Shown: piece by piece, positions 17,991 through 27,804 of the stretch | Numbering within the stretch: position 1 is the first letter of the stretch | Layout: every line of letters starts with the position of its first letter | NCBI GenBank assembly: GCA_029960045.1 | Contig: JASCOV010000001.1 | Location: 682,001-746,000 of the forward strand | Reading direction: 5' to 3' | DNA length: 64,000 nt | Origin: Flavobacteriaceae bacterium PS02293 | Lineage (GTDB): Bacteria; Bacteroidota; Bacteroidia; Flavobacteriales; Weeksellaceae | Notes under the pieces: model-generated | The model's database searches: none | Seen by the model: the letters and a program-made list of their open reading frames with translations, nothing else | Told to the model about the DNA's origin: nothing | Translations under genes and position numbers: made by a program

Positions 17991-20618
17991 TTATTCTTTA
18001 TCTTCGGTTTCGTCAGCGTTATCCGTGGATTCTTCATTTTCTGTATTTTCCACTTCTTCGGATTCCTCTATCATTTGACTTTCGCCTCCTTTTTGAGGTT
18101 TCAATTTGAATTCTGGATTGTTGCTATCATTTTCTGCAACTTCTCCATCTTCTTCTTCCACAACTTCACTGTCCATTTCTACTTTTGCAATCGCTGCAAT
18201 TTCGTCCTTGGTTTTCAGATTGATGACTTTCACACCTTGAGTATTTCTACCCATTACGCGCATTTCGTTCATATTCATTCGGATGGCAACACCAGATTTA
18301 TTAATGATCATCAATCCATCTTCGTCTGTCACACTTTGAATAGCGATTAGATTTCCAGTTTTTTCAGTAATATTAAGTGTTATAACACCTTTTCCACCTC
18401 TGTTTGTGATACGGTAATCTTCAACAGCTGTTCTTTTTCCATAACCTCTCTCTGACACAACCAAAACTGTGTCATTTTCCAAGTCATTTACAACAATCAT
18501 TCCGATAACTTCGTCACTATCTTCAAGAGAAATTCCTCTTACACCAATAGATCCTCTGCCGACAGCTCTCGCTTTTTCTTCAGGGAAACGGATACATTTT
18601 CCGTTTTTGGTAGCAATCATAATTTGAGAATTTCCGTCTGTCAATCTTGCGCCTAAAAGTGCATCATTATCACGAATCTCGATAGCATTCACACCATTTG
18701 TTCTTGGTCTGGAGTAAGCTTCTAATGAAGTTTTCTTGATGGTACCGTTCTTGGTAATCATCACAACATTCATTTGGTTGATGTATTCCTGATTTTTAAG
18801 ATCTTTTGTTCTGATGTAAGCCTTAATCTTATCGTCTTGTTCTATATTAATCAAGTTCTGAACCGCTCTTCCTTTTGAAGTTTTAGATCCTTCCGGAACT
18901 TCGAAAACTCTTAGCCAGAAACATTTTCCTTTTTCTGTGAAGAATAATAGATATTCGTGGTTGGTTGCAGTTACAATATATTCTAAGAAATCCTCGTCTC
19001 TCGTAGTTGCAGCTCTGTTTCCAACGCCACCTCTGGATTGTACTTTATATTCAGAAAGTAGTGTTCTTTTGATGTAACCAGCGTGAGAAATAGTCAAAAC
19101 AACTTTTTCATCCGGAATCATATCTTCGATAGAGAATTCTCCACCAGTATAATCGATTTCCGAACGTCTTTCGTCGCCGTATTTTTCTTTGATCTCTTGA
19201 AGTTCTTCTTTGATGATCTCATAACGTCTTGGCTCATTCGTTAAAATGTCTTCCAAGTCTTTTATTAAGGCCATGATCTCCTCATATTCAGCACGGATCT
19301 TATCAAGCTCCATTCCTGTAAGACGAGCTAAACGAAGATCTAGAATTGCCTGAGCTTGAAGATCTGAAAGTTCAAATTCCTCGATTAAACCTTCTTTCGC
19401 AGCAGCTGGATTTGCACTGTGACGGATGATCGCGATCGCCCTGTCAAGAGAATCCTGAGTGCCGATCACTTTCATAAAGCCTTCAAGAATGTGTGCTCTT
19501 TCCTGTGCTTTTCTTAGTTCGTATTTTGTTCTTCTTACAATCACTTCGTGACGGTGATCTACGAAATGCAGGATCATATCTTTCACGTTCAGTTGTACAG
19601 GTCTTCCTTTGACTAAGGCGATGTTATTAACTGAAAAAGAAGTTTGTAGTGAAGTATATTTATATAAAAGATTTAATACAACATTTGGAATGGCGTCGTT
19701 CTTAAGTTCGTAAACGATACGCATTCCGTTTCTGTCAGACTCATCACGGATTTCGTAAATTCCTGGAAGTTTGTCATCTTTTACCAATTCAGCAGTTCTG
19801 GCAATCATCTCCGCTTTGTTAACTTGGTAAGGAATTTCTGTTACGATGATCGCATTTCTGTTTCCGATCTCTTCAAAATTGACCTTTGCTCTCAAAACGA
19901 TACGGCCTCTTCCCGTGTGGAAAGCATCACGCACACCATCATAGCCATAAATAATTCCACCTGTTGGGAAATCCGGTGCAATGATATGCTTCATCAACTC
20001 ATCGATGGTAATTTCTTTATCATCGATGTAAGCGCAGATCGCATCAATACTTTCAGATAAGTTGTGAGGCGCCATATTCGTCGCCATACCAACGGCAATT
20101 CCGGAAGCTCCGTTGACCAAAAGACTTGGAATCCTTGTAGGAAGAACGGTAGGCTCAGTTAAACTGTCATCAAAGTTATTTTGGAAATCAACAGTTTCTT
20201 TATCCAGATCAGCAAGGATCTCATCAGATATTTTTTTAAGTCTTGCTTCCGTATAACGCATTGCTGCTGGTGGATCGCCGTCCATAGAACCAAAGTTACC
20301 TTGGCCGTCAACCATCTGATAACGTAAACTCCAAGGTTGCGCCATTCTTACCATTGCGTCATAAACCGAGCTGTCGCCGTGTGGGTGATATTTACCTAAA
20401 ACGTCTCCAACAATTCTCGCAGATTTCAAATGTTTTCTGTTAGAAAAGACATTAAGACCATACATACCGTAAAGCACTCTTCTGTGAACGGGTTTCAGTC
20501 CGTCTCTCACATCTGGCAAAGCTCTTGATACGATTACTGACATCGAATAATCGATGTAAGAGGTTCTCATCTCGTCAACAATGTTGATCGGTATTAACCT
20601 TTCTCCTTCCTTATGCAT
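17991..20618 (-). CDS. gyrA: DNA gyrase subunit A
   Basis: 875 aa. Breaks and reseals DNA to introduce negative supercoils together with GyrB. The catalytic tyrosine is Tyr122 in MRYTEARL. In the quinolone-resistance region, [11 protein letters not shown] has Ser83 and Asp87 (same numbers as in E. coli), so no classic resistance substitution is present. The C-terminal half holds the six-bladed DNA-wrapping repeats with the GyrA box region [12 protein letters not shown], and the protein ends in a long acidic tail ([13 protein letters not shown]). Start [17 protein letters not shown] is standard. Confidence 0.97.
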   Translation of the reverse strand: MHKEGERLIPINIVDEMRTSYIDYSMSVIVSRALPDVRDGLKPVHRRVLYGMYGLNVFSNRKHLKSARIVGDVLGKYHPHGDSSVYDAMVRMAQPWSLRYQMVDGQGNFGSMDGDPPAAMRYTEARLKKISDEILADLDKETVDFQNNFDDSLTEPTVLPTRIPSLLVNGASGIAVGMATNMAPHNLSESIDAICAYIDDKEITIDELMKHIIAPDFPTGGIIYGYDGVRDAFHTGRGRIVLRAKVNFEEIGNRNAIIVTEIPYQVNKAEMIARTAELVKDDKLPGIYEIRDESDRNGMRIVYELKNDAIPNVVLNLLYKYTSLQTSFSVNNIALVKGRPVQLNVKDMILHFVDHRHEVIVRRTKYELRKAQERAHILEGFMKVIGTQDSLDRAIAIIRHSANPAAAKEGLIEEFELSDLQAQAILDLRLARLTGMELDKIRAEYEEIMALIKDLEDILTNEPRRYEIIKEELQEIKEKYGDERRSEIDYTGGEFSIEDMIPDEKVVLTISHAGYIKRTLLSEYKVQSRGGVGNRAATTRDEDFLEYIVTATNHEYLLFFTEKGKCFWLRVFEVPEGSKTSKGRAVQNLINIEQDDKIKAYIRTKDLKNQEYINQMNVVMITKNGTIKKTSLEAYSRPRTNGVNAIEIRDNDALLGARLTDGNSQIMIATKNGKCIRFPEEKARAVGRGSIGVRGISLEDSDEVIGMIVVNDLENDTVLVVSERGYGKRTAVEDYRITNRGGKGVITLNITEKTGNLIAIQSVTDEDGLMIINKSGVAIRMNMNEMRVMGRNTQGVKVINLKTKDEIAAIAKVEMDSEVVEEEDGEVAENDSNNPEFKLKPQKGGESQMIEESEEVENTENEESTDNADETEDKE

Positions 20619-20767
20619 AAATATTTTTTAATTTATTGTAAATCAGAATTTTAAAATACATTCTGATGCTTCAAGTTTTTCTGTTTTTTATAACGGGCTA
20701 ATTTACAAAAAAAAACCGATTTTTGCATTCTGAATTTATCAACATTAATCATAAAAAAATATAAAAA

Positions 20768-21082
20768 ATGAGCATCCTTAGTATTACATTTCATACAATC
20801 GAAAATAAAATTGAAGAATGGGACCTCTATGTGGAAAGTGATTTGCATCAGATGGTGGAAAATCTTTTGGATGTCGAGAAATATATTCTTTCTGAAGTTC
20901 GGTCCGATATGTTGGGTGAAGGGAAAAACACCAATTTGCTTTTGGTTTTTGATAATGATGATATGAGAGATCAGTTTATGGAAAGTGAATTGGTGAATCT
21001 CGAAGAACGGATCAATATGAAATTTGGAGAATACGTGATGGTCTTTCCAACTTTTCTTGATCCGAAAAAGAAAAGATTTTAA
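20768..21082 (+). CDS. DUF4286-like protein
   Basis: 104 aa, soluble, mixed alpha/beta, acidic. Begins MSILSITFHTIENKIEEW and ends FPTFLDPKKKRF. I associate this length and pattern (VEKYILSEV..DM..EGKNTNLLLVF) with the Bacteroidetes DUF4286 family, which has no known role. Divergent from gyrA with a 149-base shared upstream region, so the two promoters lie back to back. Followed by a terminator. Confidence 0.65.
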   Translation: MSILSITFHTIENKIEEWDLYVESDLHQMVENLLDVEKYILSEVRSDMLGEGKNTNLLLVFDNDDMRDQFMESELVNLEERINMKFGEYVMVFPTFLDPKKKRF

Positions 21083-21111
21083 ATATTATTTTTATGTCAA
21101 ATAAAAATGCT

Positions 21112-21151
21112 CTCTTGCAGATTTAAATTTTAAATCCGCGAGATTTTTGTT
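21112..21151 (+). terminator. Terminator after the DUF4286-like gene
   Basis: CTC..GC.GATTTAAA pairs with TTTAAATC.GC.GAG and is followed by ATTTTTGTTTT. Confidence 0.6.
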
Positions 21152-21173
21152 TTAAAGTTTTATTTCAATGTCA

Positions 21174-21225
21174 GTCTGAGCGGAATCGAAGACCATAAGG
21201 TTGTAAGTCTGAGGCTCTCGAAGAC
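21174..21225. repeat. Dispersed intergenic repeat, two copies
   Basis: Two direct copies of GTCTGAG...TCGAAGAC (21174-21193 and 21207-21225). The same family, CTGAGGCTCTCGAAG, recurs in inverse orientation at 26681-26766, so this is a genome-wide short repeat. Confidence 0.6.
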
Positions 21226-21285
21226 TTTTTAATTTTCTGGGAATAATTTTTGGAGTTACTTTGTAGCTCCATTATTTTTATAATT

Positions 21286-22929
21286 ATGTTCGATAAACAA
21301 CAGCGAAAACTTAAGCGTTCTGCAAGATTAATTTCCGTTCTCAGCAAGTATGGATTCAAAGATATGATTGCCAGAATGGGTAAAAAGCCAGAAGAAAATC
21401 TTGTAAATTCTGACGAAATTATCTCGAAAGGAACCGTTTACGAAAGAATCAGATTGGTTTTGGAAGAATTGGGTCCGACTTTCGTGAAACTTGGACAGGC
21501 ATTCAGTAATCGGGAAGATTTGCTTCCGCTGGAATTAATTCAGGAGTTGCAAAAACTTCAGGACAGGGTGGAAGTTGTTGATATGAATGTTGAGGAGATT
21601 CTGGAGAATGAATTCAATATTTCTGTTAAAGAACATTTCTTGGAAATCGTTGCAAAACCTTTGGCTACGGCTTCTATTGCTCAGGTTTATAAGGCCACTT
21701 TGGTCACTGGAGAAGAGGTTATTTTAAAGATCAAAAAACCGGATGTTTTAAGTGTCATCGAAGATGATTTGCTTCTGATTAAAGATTTGGTTAAGTTGAT
21801 TTCAACTTATTCTGAGATTGGTGCGAAATTAAATTTAAAACAAGCGATTGCCACTTTTGAAAAGTCTTTGCTAGAGGAAGTTTCCTTGGTCAATGAACGC
21901 AATAACATCAAGCAGTTTGCTTTAAATTTCAAAAATAATAAGGAAACCTATGTTCCGACTATCTATGACGAATTTTCCAATAATAATGTTCTTTGTATGG
22001 AGTTTATTGATGGTATTAAAGTCACAGATAAAGCTGAACTTCTTAATAATAGTATTGATCCCGTTGTAATTTCGGAAGTTGGTTTGAGGCTTTTTGTTTC
22101 TCAGATTTTGGACTACGGATTTTTCCACGCTGATCCTCACGCGGGAAATATTTTGGTGAAGAAAGATGGGAGAGTGGTCTTCATAGATTTTGGTGCGGTT
22201 GGGAAAATTCAGCCGAATGATAAAGAAATTCTTGAAAGTCTGATTGTCGCTTTTGTCGCTAAAAATTCTCATAAAATTGTAAGGTCATTAAAGAAAATGG
22301 CCGTTAGTTACGAGATTCCGGATGAGAGAAGATTCGAAAATGATGTAGAGGAAGTTCTGAATTTCGTTCACAGTACCTCATTGAAGAATATCGATCCGCA
22401 TATTATCATTAATAAAATGAAAGACGTTCTGAAGGACAATCAACTTTATATGCCGGATTATTTTTATCTTTTATTTAAAGGAATTGGTTTGATAGAAGGC
22501 GTTGGGAGAACCATCAATCCCGATTTGGACATTGTTCAAAGTCTGCATCCTTACACCAAGAAAATCCTGTCAAGAAAAATCAGTCCAAAAAAACTCTTCA
22601 AAAATGGAATGGACAAAGTGATGAATTTTACAGATAATGTAGATGAAATCCCGAAAGAGTTGCGTTCCGTTCTGCAGAAACTGGATGATAATAAGTTCAC
22701 TATTTCGAGTGAAATCAAGAATATTGAAAAGACCAACAATCTCATCAAATCGAGCATCATTAATTTGATTTTGGCAATGGTTTTAGCTGCGAATATTATT
22801 GCAACTGCGATTGTTTTTGTTTCGGAATCCGGACCTAGAATTGGCGAAATGTCTTTGGTGGCTGTTTTAGGATTTTTGTTTTCGGTCGTCTTAGTGATTA
22901 TTCTTTTGTTGAGAATTACGAGAAAGTAA
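21286..22929 (+). CDS. AarF/ABC1/UbiB-family kinase-like protein
   Basis: 547 aa from the ATG at 21286; an upstream in-frame ATG at 21250 adds residues without resemblance to the family. Atypical protein kinase-like fold: the KxGQ motif in TFVKLGQAFSNREDLLP, the Ala-rich nucleotide loop ATASIAQVYKA, the lysine in ILKIKKP, the catalytic loop FFHADPHAGNILV and the metal-binding FIDFGAVGKI. Two hydrophobic helices close the C-terminus (IINLILAMVLAANIIATAIV and the final 20 residues). Relatives support isoprenoid-quinone biosynthesis or lipid homeostasis; flavobacteria use menaquinone, so the role here is uncertain. Confidence 0.9.
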   Translation: MFDKQQRKLKRSARLISVLSKYGFKDMIARMGKKPEENLVNSDEIISKGTVYERIRLVLEELGPTFVKLGQAFSNREDLLPLELIQELQKLQDRVEVVDMNVEEILENEFNISVKEHFLEIVAKPLATASIAQVYKATLVTGEEVILKIKKPDVLSVIEDDLLLIKDLVKLISTYSEIGAKLNLKQAIATFEKSLLEEVSLVNERNNIKQFALNFKNNKETYVPTIYDEFSNNNVLCMEFIDGIKVTDKAELLNNSIDPVVISEVGLRLFVSQILDYGFFHADPHAGNILVKKDGRVVFIDFGAVGKIQPNDKEILESLIVAFVAKNSHKIVRSLKKMAVSYEIPDERRFENDVEEVLNFVHSTSLKNIDPHIIINKMKDVLKDNQLYMPDYFYLLFKGIGLIEGVGRTINPDLDIVQSLHPYTKKILSRKISPKKLFKNGMDKVMNFTDNVDEIPKELRSVLQKLDDNKFTISSEIKNIEKTNNLIKSSIINLILAMVLAANIIATAIVFVSESGPRIGEMSLVAVLGFLFSVVLVIILLLRITRK

Positions 22930-22948
22930 ATTAATTAAATTCAAAGCT

Positions 22949-24187
22949 TTAAACCGCTTCTTCTGGTTTTAGATTACCTGTTTCTTTTAAGAAAATTGCG
23001 ATGACAATCGCGCAAGAAATTCCGATCACAAAGAAGAGCAAAGAATGCTGAAGCAATGAATTTGCGTCTAAACTCTTCGTCAATTTAGAACCGTACAATG
23101 ATGAAAACAAAGGTGCCAAAAGTGTGGTCACGCCAAAGGTCAAGAAATTGATTGCTCCTGTCGCACTTCCTTTTACTTTATCTGGATTCACTTCTTTAAT
23201 AATAGAATAAGGTATCATTGCTGCACCAGAACCTATTCCCATTAATAAAAGTGAAATGTTCACTGATATTAAATTCGGTAAATAAGCCAATTGAAGTAAA
23301 CTCAAAATCATCAAAACAGCACCTCCGATAATCACCGGGATTCTGCATTTGATTTTATCAGCCATCCAACCTAAAAGTGGACATCCAATGGCCCAACCGA
23401 TTGGAACCAATGCACAAGCAACAGTCGCGCTTTCGTGGGAAAGTCCACGGCTTTTTTGAAGAAAATCAACACCCCAGATCATTGCGAAAATTGTTGTCGG
23501 AGCGAACAACAAACCCGAAACCAATCCAGACAGATAACTTTGAGGATTTCCAAAAATGATCTTATAATTATCGAGGAAATTCTTTTGTTTTTCATTAGCA
23601 ATTCCTGGTTCTGTTTTAGGTGTGAACAAAAACGCAAGCAAAGCTAAAATCAAAGAAGTGACGCCAAAAATAATCCAGATACTCGTAACGCTATTTTCAT
23701 TGGTCAAATATGTGTTGCTTAATTTTTGTCCTGCCGATCCGCCCAACATTCCTAATGTTTGGGTGATTCCAATGGCTGTTGCGAGATTCTTTCCTGAGAA
23801 AGCTTTCACTGCAATGTAAACTGCTGCTGGAAAAGCCATTGCAGATCCCATTCCCTGCATCAATCTTCCTGCGTAGCCAACCACATAATGCGATCCGCTA
23901 AAAAGTAATGAGCCAATTGCTAAAACCAGGATTCCGAAAAACACTGGTTTTCTCGCACCCATTTTATCCAAAAATAATCCTGCCGCCAAACTTGTGATGG
24001 AGTAGCTGATGTAATACGCACTGATCATTGAACTTACTTCTGTCCTGGTTGCGCCATAAGATTCTTTAAGGTCGCCGATCATCACACTTGGGGATGATCT
24101 GATCGCATATTCTAAAGCGTAAAACAATAAGGCTAAGACCCAAGAGATAAAGAATGGATTTTTAAGAAAAGAAGTTTCGGTTTTCAT
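22949..24187 (-). CDS. MFS transporter
   Basis: 412 aa with 12 predicted membrane segments. The MFS signature lies between helices 2 and 3 (GLFLDKMGARKP), and helix 4 reads GRLMQGMGSAMAFPAAVYIA. It begins ISWVLALLFYALEYAIRSSPSVMIGDL, the pattern of the anion:cation/sugar-phosphate-like MFS branch. Substrate cannot be told. Convergent with the AarF gene (20 bases between stops) and divergent from pnp. Confidence 0.85.
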   Translation of the reverse strand: MKTETSFLKNPFFISWVLALLFYALEYAIRSSPSVMIGDLKESYGATRTEVSSMISAYYISYSITSLAAGLFLDKMGARKPVFFGILVLAIGSLLFSGSHYVVGYAGRLMQGMGSAMAFPAAVYIAVKAFSGKNLATAIGITQTLGMLGGSAGQKLSNTYLTNENSVTSIWIIFGVTSLILALLAFLFTPKTEPGIANEKQKNFLDNYKIIFGNPQSYLSGLVSGLLFAPTTIFAMIWGVDFLQKSRGLSHESATVACALVPIGWAIGCPLLGWMADKIKCRIPVIIGGAVLMILSLLQLAYLPNLISVNISLLLMGIGSGAAMIPYSIIKEVNPDKVKGSATGAINFLTFGVTTLLAPLFSSLYGSKLTKSLDANSLLQHSLLFFVIGISCAIVIAIFLKETGNLKPEEAV

Positions 24188-24303
24188 AAGAAAATAGTTG
24201 GAAGTAAAACCGATGATTTTACTTGATTCAAAGAGATCTTTAGAGATTCTTTCTATTAAATGAGATGTAAAAATAAGGTATTAAAATCTATATTTCAATA
24301 GTA

Positions 24304-24336
24304 TTTGAGAAAATCCAAACAAAAACTGTAAATTTG
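24304..24336 (+). promoter_or_regulatory. pnp promoter
   Basis: TTTG (24304-24307), 21 bases, TAAATTTG (24329-24336). Leader of about 60 bases before pnp. Confidence 0.6.
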
Positions 24337-24403
24337 CACCACATTTTTAGACGAAATATAATTAATTAAAGCACTTAATACGGAGTGCAACACAAAACAA
24401 TTT

Positions 24404-26611
24404 ATGAGTATACCTCAAGCAATTACAGAAACGGTCATTCTTGCAGACGGCAGAGAGATCACAATCGAAACAGGGAAATTGGCAAAACAGGCTGATGGAT
24501 CTGTAGTAGTAAAAATGGGCGGCACAATGCTTTTAGCAACTGTTGTAGCCAGCAAAGAAGCAAAAGATGGCGTAGATTTCCTGCCATTGACAGTTGATTA
24601 CAGAGAAAAATTCTACGCAGGTGGAAAAATCCCCGGAAACTTTTTCAGAAGAGAAGCTAGACCATCCGATCAGGAAATCCTGACAATGCGTTTAGTAGAC
24701 AGAGTTTTGAGACCATTGTTCCCTGAAGATTTCCACGCGGAAGTTCAGGTAATGATTTCATTAATTTCTTACGATGGACAATCTATTCCGGATGACTTAG
24801 CTGGTTTTGCAGCTTCTGCAGCGATTGCAATTACTGATATTCCTTTCAACGGACCAATGTCTGAAGTAAGAGTGGTAAGAATAGACGGAAAACTTTCTGT
24901 TAATCCAAAATTAGAAGACCTAAAGATCGCTGACCTTGATATTATGGTTGGTGCAACGAAAGATTCTATCGTAATGGTAGAAGGCGAGATGAAGGAGATC
25001 TCTGAAGCAGAAATGCTGGAGGCTATCCAATTCGCTCACGTTGAAATTAAGAAACAAGTTGAAGCTCAGGAAAGACTGGCTGAAAAAGTTGGTAAATCTT
25101 TTCCTAAAAGAGAATACAGCCACGAGAATCACGACGAAGCGATCCGTGAAAAAGTTTGGAAAGAAACTTACGATAAAGTCTATGAAGTAGCGAAATCGCC
25201 TTCAAGCAAAGAAGAAAGAGGTGAAAAATTCAAAGCGGTACGTGAAGAGTTTTTGGCTCAATATGTTGATAACGCTGAAGAATTGGAAAGAGTTACACCT
25301 TTCGTAAAAGTATATTACCACGATGTTGAGAAAGAAGCGATGCGTCAGATGATCTTGAATGATAAGATCCGTCTTGATGGTCGTGATCCTCAAACGATCC
25401 GTCCGATCTGGAGTGAGATCGATTATTTGCCAGGAGCTCACGGTTCTGCGATCTTTACAAGAGGGGAAACTCAATCTTTGACAGCTGTAACTCTAGGTTC
25501 AGTGAAAGATGCAAATATGGTTGACAGCGTAATGATTAACTATGACGAGAGATTCTTCCTACACTACAACTTCCCACCGTTCTCTACAGGTGAAGCTCGT
25601 CCTTTGAGAGGAACTTCAAGAAGAGAAGTTGGTCACGGAAACCTGGCTCAGAGAGCTTTGGCAAATATGATCCCGGAAGAAAATCCTTACACGATCCGTA
25701 TCGTTTCTGATATCCTGGAATCCAACGGTTCATCTTCTATGGCGACTGTTTGTGCAGGAACTTTAGCATTGATGGATGCCGGTGTTCAAATCAAGAAACC
25801 AGTTTCTGGTATTGCAATGGGATTGGTAACTGATGTAAAATCAGGGAAATTCACAGTGCTTTCTGACATCTTGGGTGATGAAGATCACTTGGGAGATATG
25901 GACTTCAAAGTAACGGGAACTGCAGACGGAATCACAGCTTGCCAGATGGATATCAAAATCCAAGGATTGTCTATGGATATTATGGAGAAAGCGCTTCTAC
26001 AAGCTAGAAACGGAAGATTGCATATCCTTGATAAATTAAATGAAACTATTTCTGCTCCAAGAGAAGATGTGAAACCTCACGCTCCGAAAATGGTAATGCT
26101 AGAGATCTCTAAAGATTTCATCGGTGCGGTTATCGGACCTGGTGGAAAGATCATTCAGCAGATGCAGAAAGATACGGATACCGTTATAGCTATTGAGGAA
26201 GTTGGAGAGATCGGAAGAATCGAAATTTCTGGTGTTAGCAGAGAGAAGATCAACGAGGCTATCGCGAAGATCAACGAGATCACTTTTGTACCGACTGTAG
26301 GTGAAGTTTACCAAGGTAGAGTTGTGAAAGTAATGGATTTCGGAGCGTTCGTGGCGATCGCTAAGGGTACTGAAGGACTTCTTCACATCTCTGAGATCGA
26401 GTGGGCGCGTCTTGATAAGGTGCCTTACAACGAAGGTGACCAAGTTGAGGTGAAATTTATGGGTTATGATGACCGTAAGAAAATGAAACTTTCCAGAAAA
26501 GTTTTGTTGCCAAGACCAGAAAGACCGGCACCAAAACCAAGACAGGAAAGTCAAGTGAATCCTGAAGGCAAAGACCAACCAGGAGAACACAAGCCTTTGA
26601 ACGAAGCTTAA
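24404..26611 (+). CDS. pnp: Polynucleotide phosphorylase
   Basis: 735 aa. 3'-5' phosphorolytic exoribonuclease of mRNA decay. Two RNase PH-like domains (first starting around [16 protein letters not shown], with the pattern [14 protein letters not shown]; second with [13 protein letters not shown] and catalytic-site text [16 protein letters not shown]). Then a KH domain ([17 protein letters not shown]), an S1 domain ([18 protein letters not shown] and GLLHISE), and a Pro/Lys-rich tail. rpsO, the usual neighbour in many bacteria, is not adjacent. Single gene with its own promoter and terminator. Confidence 0.97.
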   Translation: MSIPQAITETVILADGREITIETGKLAKQADGSVVVKMGGTMLLATVVASKEAKDGVDFLPLTVDYREKFYAGGKIPGNFFRREARPSDQEILTMRLVDRVLRPLFPEDFHAEVQVMISLISYDGQSIPDDLAGFAASAAIAITDIPFNGPMSEVRVVRIDGKLSVNPKLEDLKIADLDIMVGATKDSIVMVEGEMKEISEAEMLEAIQFAHVEIKKQVEAQERLAEKVGKSFPKREYSHENHDEAIREKVWKETYDKVYEVAKSPSSKEERGEKFKAVREEFLAQYVDNAEELERVTPFVKVYYHDVEKEAMRQMILNDKIRLDGRDPQTIRPIWSEIDYLPGAHGSAIFTRGETQSLTAVTLGSVKDANMVDSVMINYDERFFLHYNFPPFSTGEARPLRGTSRREVGHGNLAQRALANMIPEENPYTIRIVSDILESNGSSSMATVCAGTLALMDAGVQIKKPVSGIAMGLVTDVKSGKFTVLSDILGDEDHLGDMDFKVTGTADGITACQMDIKIQGLSMDIMEKALLQARNGRLHILDKLNETISAPREDVKPHAPKMVMLEISKDFIGAVIGPGGKIIQQMQKDTDTVIAIEEVGEIGRIEISGVSREKINEAIAKINEITFVPTVGEVYQGRVVKVMDFGAFVAIAKGTEGLLHISEIEWARLDKVPYNEGDQVEVKFMGYDDRKKMKLSRKVLLPRPERPAPKPRQESQVNPEGKDQPGEHKPLNEA

Positions 26612-26632
26612 GATAAGTTCTAAATTATATTG

Positions 26633-26664
26633 AATCCCCCGAGTTTTCGGGGGATTTTTTTTGT
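26633..26664 (+). terminator. pnp terminator
   Basis: 10-bp stem AATCCCCCGA / TCGGGGGATT, loop GTTT, then a run of eight T after the stem. Confidence 0.9.
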
Positions 26665-26770
26665 GGAATTGTTTGTTTATTGTCCTTCGAGAGCCTCAGG
26701 ATGACAGCTTTGCTTTTTTTAATAGGAATTTTTTGTTTATTGTCCTTAGAGAGCCTCAGGAGGACAGGAT
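26665..26770. repeat. Two copies of a 60-bp-spaced dispersed repeat
   Basis: TTGTTTATTGTCCTT then GAGAGCCTCAGGA occurs twice, at 26671-26706 and 26731-26766, differing at a few bases. It is the inverted form of the repeat near 21.2 kb. Confidence 0.65.
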
Positions 26771-26855
26771 AGTGGCGTACCTACGGCACGCTAATTTACT
26801 CTGCTGATGGTTTCTACAAACATTTTGCTCCTACGGAGCGTTTGTGATTCGGGAA

Positions 26856-27108
26856 AATAATTTACAGGAGCAAGAATATTGTACGCAGGAGCATCAATAT
26901 AGTTTGCAGGAATAAGAATATTATTCACAGGCCATAGAATATAAGTTACAGGAGCAATAATGTAGTTTGCAGGAACAAGAATATTATTCACAGGCAATAG
27001 AATATAAGTTACAGGAGCAATAATGTAGTTCGCAGGAGTAAGAATATTGTTTACAGGAACAAGAATTCTTCATAGGATAGAATGTAGTTTGCAGGAGAAA
27101 GAATGTTA
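26856..27108. repeat. 21-bp minisatellite, about 12 degenerate copies
   Basis: Consecutive 21-base units with consensus near TTACAGGAGCAAGAATATTGT run from about 26856 to 27108; one unit near 27072-27088 is shortened. In reverse translation each unit is seven residues, for example APVNYIL, VPANYII, WPVNNIL. The reverse frame stays open from about 27072 down to the stop at 26791, but it has no ATG at its head and only a short unrelated end (SKMFVETISRVN). I call it a repeat and not a gene; a decayed repeat protein is possible. Confidence 0.75.
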
Positions 27109-27395
27109 TTTTCATTTGAGGGACAAAAAAAATCCTAACTGAATATTCGGTTAGGATGAGGTTTTTTGAATTTTGAATGTTGTTTCTAATCGTACCGCTA
27201 AAATCAGCTTCATTTTGTCTTTGACTTCGTCGAATCTTCGATTTCCGTAGGAATCTAAAATGTTTTATTTATAATGTTTGGATTGACTTCTGCGAGCCAC
27301 TGTTGGGATTGACTTCGTCGAACCATTTCATTAGGTTTCCTATGGAATGACAAACAAAGTGTTAAAGCTAATTCATTACTTATTAATTTTTGTTA
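27109..27395. other. Intergenic DNA with repeat remnants
   Basis: No ORF that I trust. It contains fragments such as GATTGACTTC followed by gCGAGCC or gtCGAACC (27280-27325) and TTTCCTATGGAATGACAAAC (27336-27355), which resemble the dispersed repeats seen elsewhere in the window. Confidence 0.5.
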
Positions 27396-27641
27396 TTAAT
27401 CCGGAATAATTGTGAACTTGATTGCAGATACGTTGGCGTATTCTGGGGAAGTTGCACCATAGATACCTTTGACGTATTTTTTGACGTTTTGGGCAATGTC
27501 GTAGAGTCCAGTGTTTTCTGCGTATAGAATTTGATTTCTTTCTATTAGTTTGACATTGAGTTCGGCTTCGGTCTGGTCTACGGGTTTTGTTGTGGGATTG
27601 CTTGTTGTAAATCCGCAATATTTGGACAATTTATATTTTTG
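27396..27641 (-). pseudogene. Truncated C-terminal gene fragment
   Basis: About 77 residues are open on the reverse strand after an in-frame stop near 27643, with no ATG (a TTG at 27629 is the only start). The end, YVKGIYGATSPEYANVSAIKF, looks like the C-terminus of a roughly 200-residue Bacteroidetes protein family that I recall ending in similar K.IFG..SPEY..I.GLKFT text. The N-terminal two thirds are missing. The break coincides with the edge of the reverse transcriptase locus, as if that DNA had been inserted here. Family recognition is from memory. Confidence 0.5.
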
Positions 27642-27643
27642 TT

Positions 27644-27679
27644 AAAAAAATAAGCAACCTTCATCTCCTAAGGTTGCTT
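27644..27679 (-). terminator. Terminator of the reverse transcriptase/ncRNA unit
   Basis: 10-bp perfect stem AAGCAACCTT / AAGGTTGCTT (27652-27661 and 27670-27679). In the reverse direction it is followed by ATTTTTTT (27651-27644). A weaker T-run also exists in the forward direction. Confidence 0.8.
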
Positions 27680-27741
27680 GGTTTTTCATCTTTTACAGAT
27701 TGCTGTCAAGTACAAGTGTGTGAATTTATAAATGATTTCTC
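27644..27741 (-). ncRNA. Candidate DRT3-associated small RNA
   Basis: About 98 bases downstream of the second reverse transcriptase gene, same strand. A promoter-like pair, TTTG (27779-27776) and TAGAATTT (27755-27748) with 20 bases between, would start it near 27741. Elements in order: a small ATGA-GAAA-TCAT hairpin, the unpaired stretch TTCACACACTTG (CACACAC at 27722-27716), a weak ACAG-CAAT-CTGT hairpin, and the terminator hairpin. DRT3 systems, as I recall recent work, need an RNA whose ACACAC template is copied into poly(GT). The match in position and motif is suggestive. Boundaries are predicted, and it could instead be a processed 3' part of the operon mRNA. Confidence 0.5.
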
Positions 27742-27804
27742 ATCTTAAAATTCTAGATTAAAATAAAATTTATTTCAAACTGGAGATTGGTATTGACAAT
27801 ATTT

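Noticed and set aside
17991..20618. Quinolone-resistance change in GyrA
   Set aside because: Ser83 and Asp87 are the susceptible residues.
26791..26997. 68-codon ORF inside the 21-bp minisatellite
   Set aside because: It starts at a TTG inside the repeat and consists almost entirely of the repeat unit, so I list it as repeat.
26856..27108. CRISPR array
   Set aside because: Units are contiguous with a 21-base period and have no unique spacers; no cas genes nearby.
27376..27618. 80-codon ORF overlapping the truncated gene in another frame
   Set aside because: Arg/Thr-rich, unnatural composition and no start context. The other frame shows family-like C-terminal text.
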